This document shows positions 63,479 to 64,000 of a DNA stretch of 64,000 nucleotides, in pieces. Location of the stretch: contig NZ_FPJG01000006.1 of assembly GCF_900119165.1 (NCBI RefSeq), forward strand, positions 6,982,001 through 7,046,000. The letters run 5' to 3'. How positions within the stretch are numbered: position 1 is the stretch's first letter; each line of letters starts with the position of its first letter. Position numbers and translations under genes: made by a program. The stretch is from Amycolatopsis australiensis. Lineage in GTDB: Bacteria > Actinomycetota > Actinomycetes > Mycobacteriales > Pseudonocardiaceae. The notes under the pieces are model-generated. The model was not told where the DNA came from, made no database searches, and saw nothing but the letters and a program-made list of their open reading frames with translations.

Positions 63479-64000
63479 GGTGTCTGCCCGGAGCGGCCGA
63501 GCAGACGATCGGTCAACTCGACTGTTGCCAAGTACCACCAGAAGATCCAGTCGAGGAATGCCGGGTCGTAGTCGGCCTGCTGCCCGCGGCGTTGGTGACG
63601 GATGGCGAAGCCGTTGGCGATGCCGAACAACGCGCCCTCGTCCTTGCTGCCGATCTGCTCGCGGATCAGCTCGCGTCGCTCTTCGAGGATCCCCGCCAAC
63701 GTCAGCACTGCTGAACGTTTGTCGTGCGACGTAGCCGCACGACCTCGAAAAAGCGCAATCGCGTGCTGGACACGACCGGCGATATCCGGTTCGGGCGTGG
63801 TCAGGGCTTGTCGGACGAGGTCAGTGCGGGCGTCGTCGACCGAACGCACCAGGCGACCGATGTCCTCGCCGTTCTCGGCAAGACGCAGCTCAATCCCGCC
63901 GGCGGCCAGCAGTTCGTTGACGCGCCACCGGTACACCGCACGTCCGATATCGGTGGCGAAGTCACCGAAGTGCCAACCGCAATTGTCCCACGAGTGCCGG
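63475..64000 (-). CDS. HEPN/abortive-infection-like protein, N-terminus beyond right edge
   Basis: Open from the right edge to the TGA at 63475 (about 174 residues seen). The C-terminal part, AATSHDKRSAVLTLAGILEE, then RREL, then KDEGALFGIANGFAIRHQRR and DPAFLDWIFWWYLATVELTD, matches a helical region found at the end of AbiJ/HEPN-type proteins from phage-resistance loci. The RxxxxH element of HEPN ribonucleases may be in the helix containing FAIRHQ. Upstream is HSWDNCGWHFGDFATDIGRA. The missing start prevents a firm assignment. A 45-residue gene overlaps the stop by 4 bases. Confidence 0.6.
   Translation of the reverse strand, partial: RHSWDNCGWHFGDFATDIGRAVYRWRVNELLAAGGIELRLAENGEDIGRLVRSVDDARTDLVRQALTTPEPDIAGRVQHAIALFRGRAATSHDKRSAVLTLAGILEERRELIREQIGSKDEGALFGIANGFAIRHQRRGQQADYDPAFLDWIFWWYLATVELTDRLLGRSGQTP

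Larger units (their letters stand above)
54630..64000. mobile_element. Putative integrative element or genomic island, right end not seen
   Basis: Evidence: a tRNA at the left border, a tyrosine integrase with coupled excisionase, a CHC2 zinc-finger protein of the kind used in plasmid or phage primases, accessory genes with no core homologues, and genes more loosely spaced than in the core region. No repeat of the tRNA 3' end is found inside the window, and the integrase lies 3.6 kb from the tRNA, so the attachment site is not proven. No conjugation or structural phage genes are seen in the visible part. Confidence 0.55.

Overview
This window is chromosomal DNA of a high-GC actinomycete, most likely a Pseudonocardiales member close to Amycolatopsis. 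That rests on very high GC with strong third-position GC, frequent GTG/TTG starts, and one core gene order. pdtaR, polA, rpsA, coaE-grpB and uvrB lie in the same relative order as in Mycobacterium tuberculosis (Rv1626 to Rv1633, recalled from knowledge), with extra genes between them. The genus is an inference.

From 1 to 24.5 kb there are mostly small housekeeping and regulatory units: a carboxylesterase (cut by the left edge) divergent from a SnoaL-like protein around a 20-bp palindrome; a Na+/H+ antiporter with a C-terminal UBP-type zinc finger; a histidine phosphatase; a FetB-like permease; an AraC and a LacI regulator; a RES-domain toxin/antitoxin module; an S9 peptidase; a TerC-family gene under a clear yybP-ykoY (manganese) riboswitch but with an apparent 1-nt frameshift at its start; an ABC exporter whose ATPase is fused to an alpha/beta-hydrolase; an S37 peptidase; uvrB; and a DUF5685 protein with a collagen-like stretch and a Cys-rich tail.

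From 24.6 to 29.1 kb a cassette of ABC ATPase, ABC permease, histidine kinase and response regulator is decaying. The first three genes carry frameshifts or deletions. The response regulator and an intervening GT-C glycosyltransferase remain intact.

From 29.1 to 54.5 kb lies the conserved core: coaE-grpB, OsmC, an HD-domain protein, a TetR regulator, rpsA, a methyltransferase with two tandem GNAT paralogues, a TetR-controlled operon (pseudo-ATPase, YhgE/Pip protein, TetR) preceded by a perfect 30-bp palindrome, a trypsin-like protein that has lost its catalytic serine, an EF-hand protein, polA, a hotdog thioesterase, a LysR regulator, a hydrolase, the complete livKHMGF branched-chain amino-acid transporter with an internal hairpin, and pdtaR.

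From about 54.63 kb to the right edge the content changes. A tRNA with a CAA anticodon is followed by a Ser/Thr kinase, a deoxyribosyltransferase-like protein, a GNAT protein, a tyrosine integrase with a coupled excisionase, small hypotheticals, a P-loop kinase, a CHC2 zinc-finger protein and a HEPN-like protein (cut by the right edge). This looks like an integrative element or genomic island with possible defence cargo. No second attachment site is visible inside the window.
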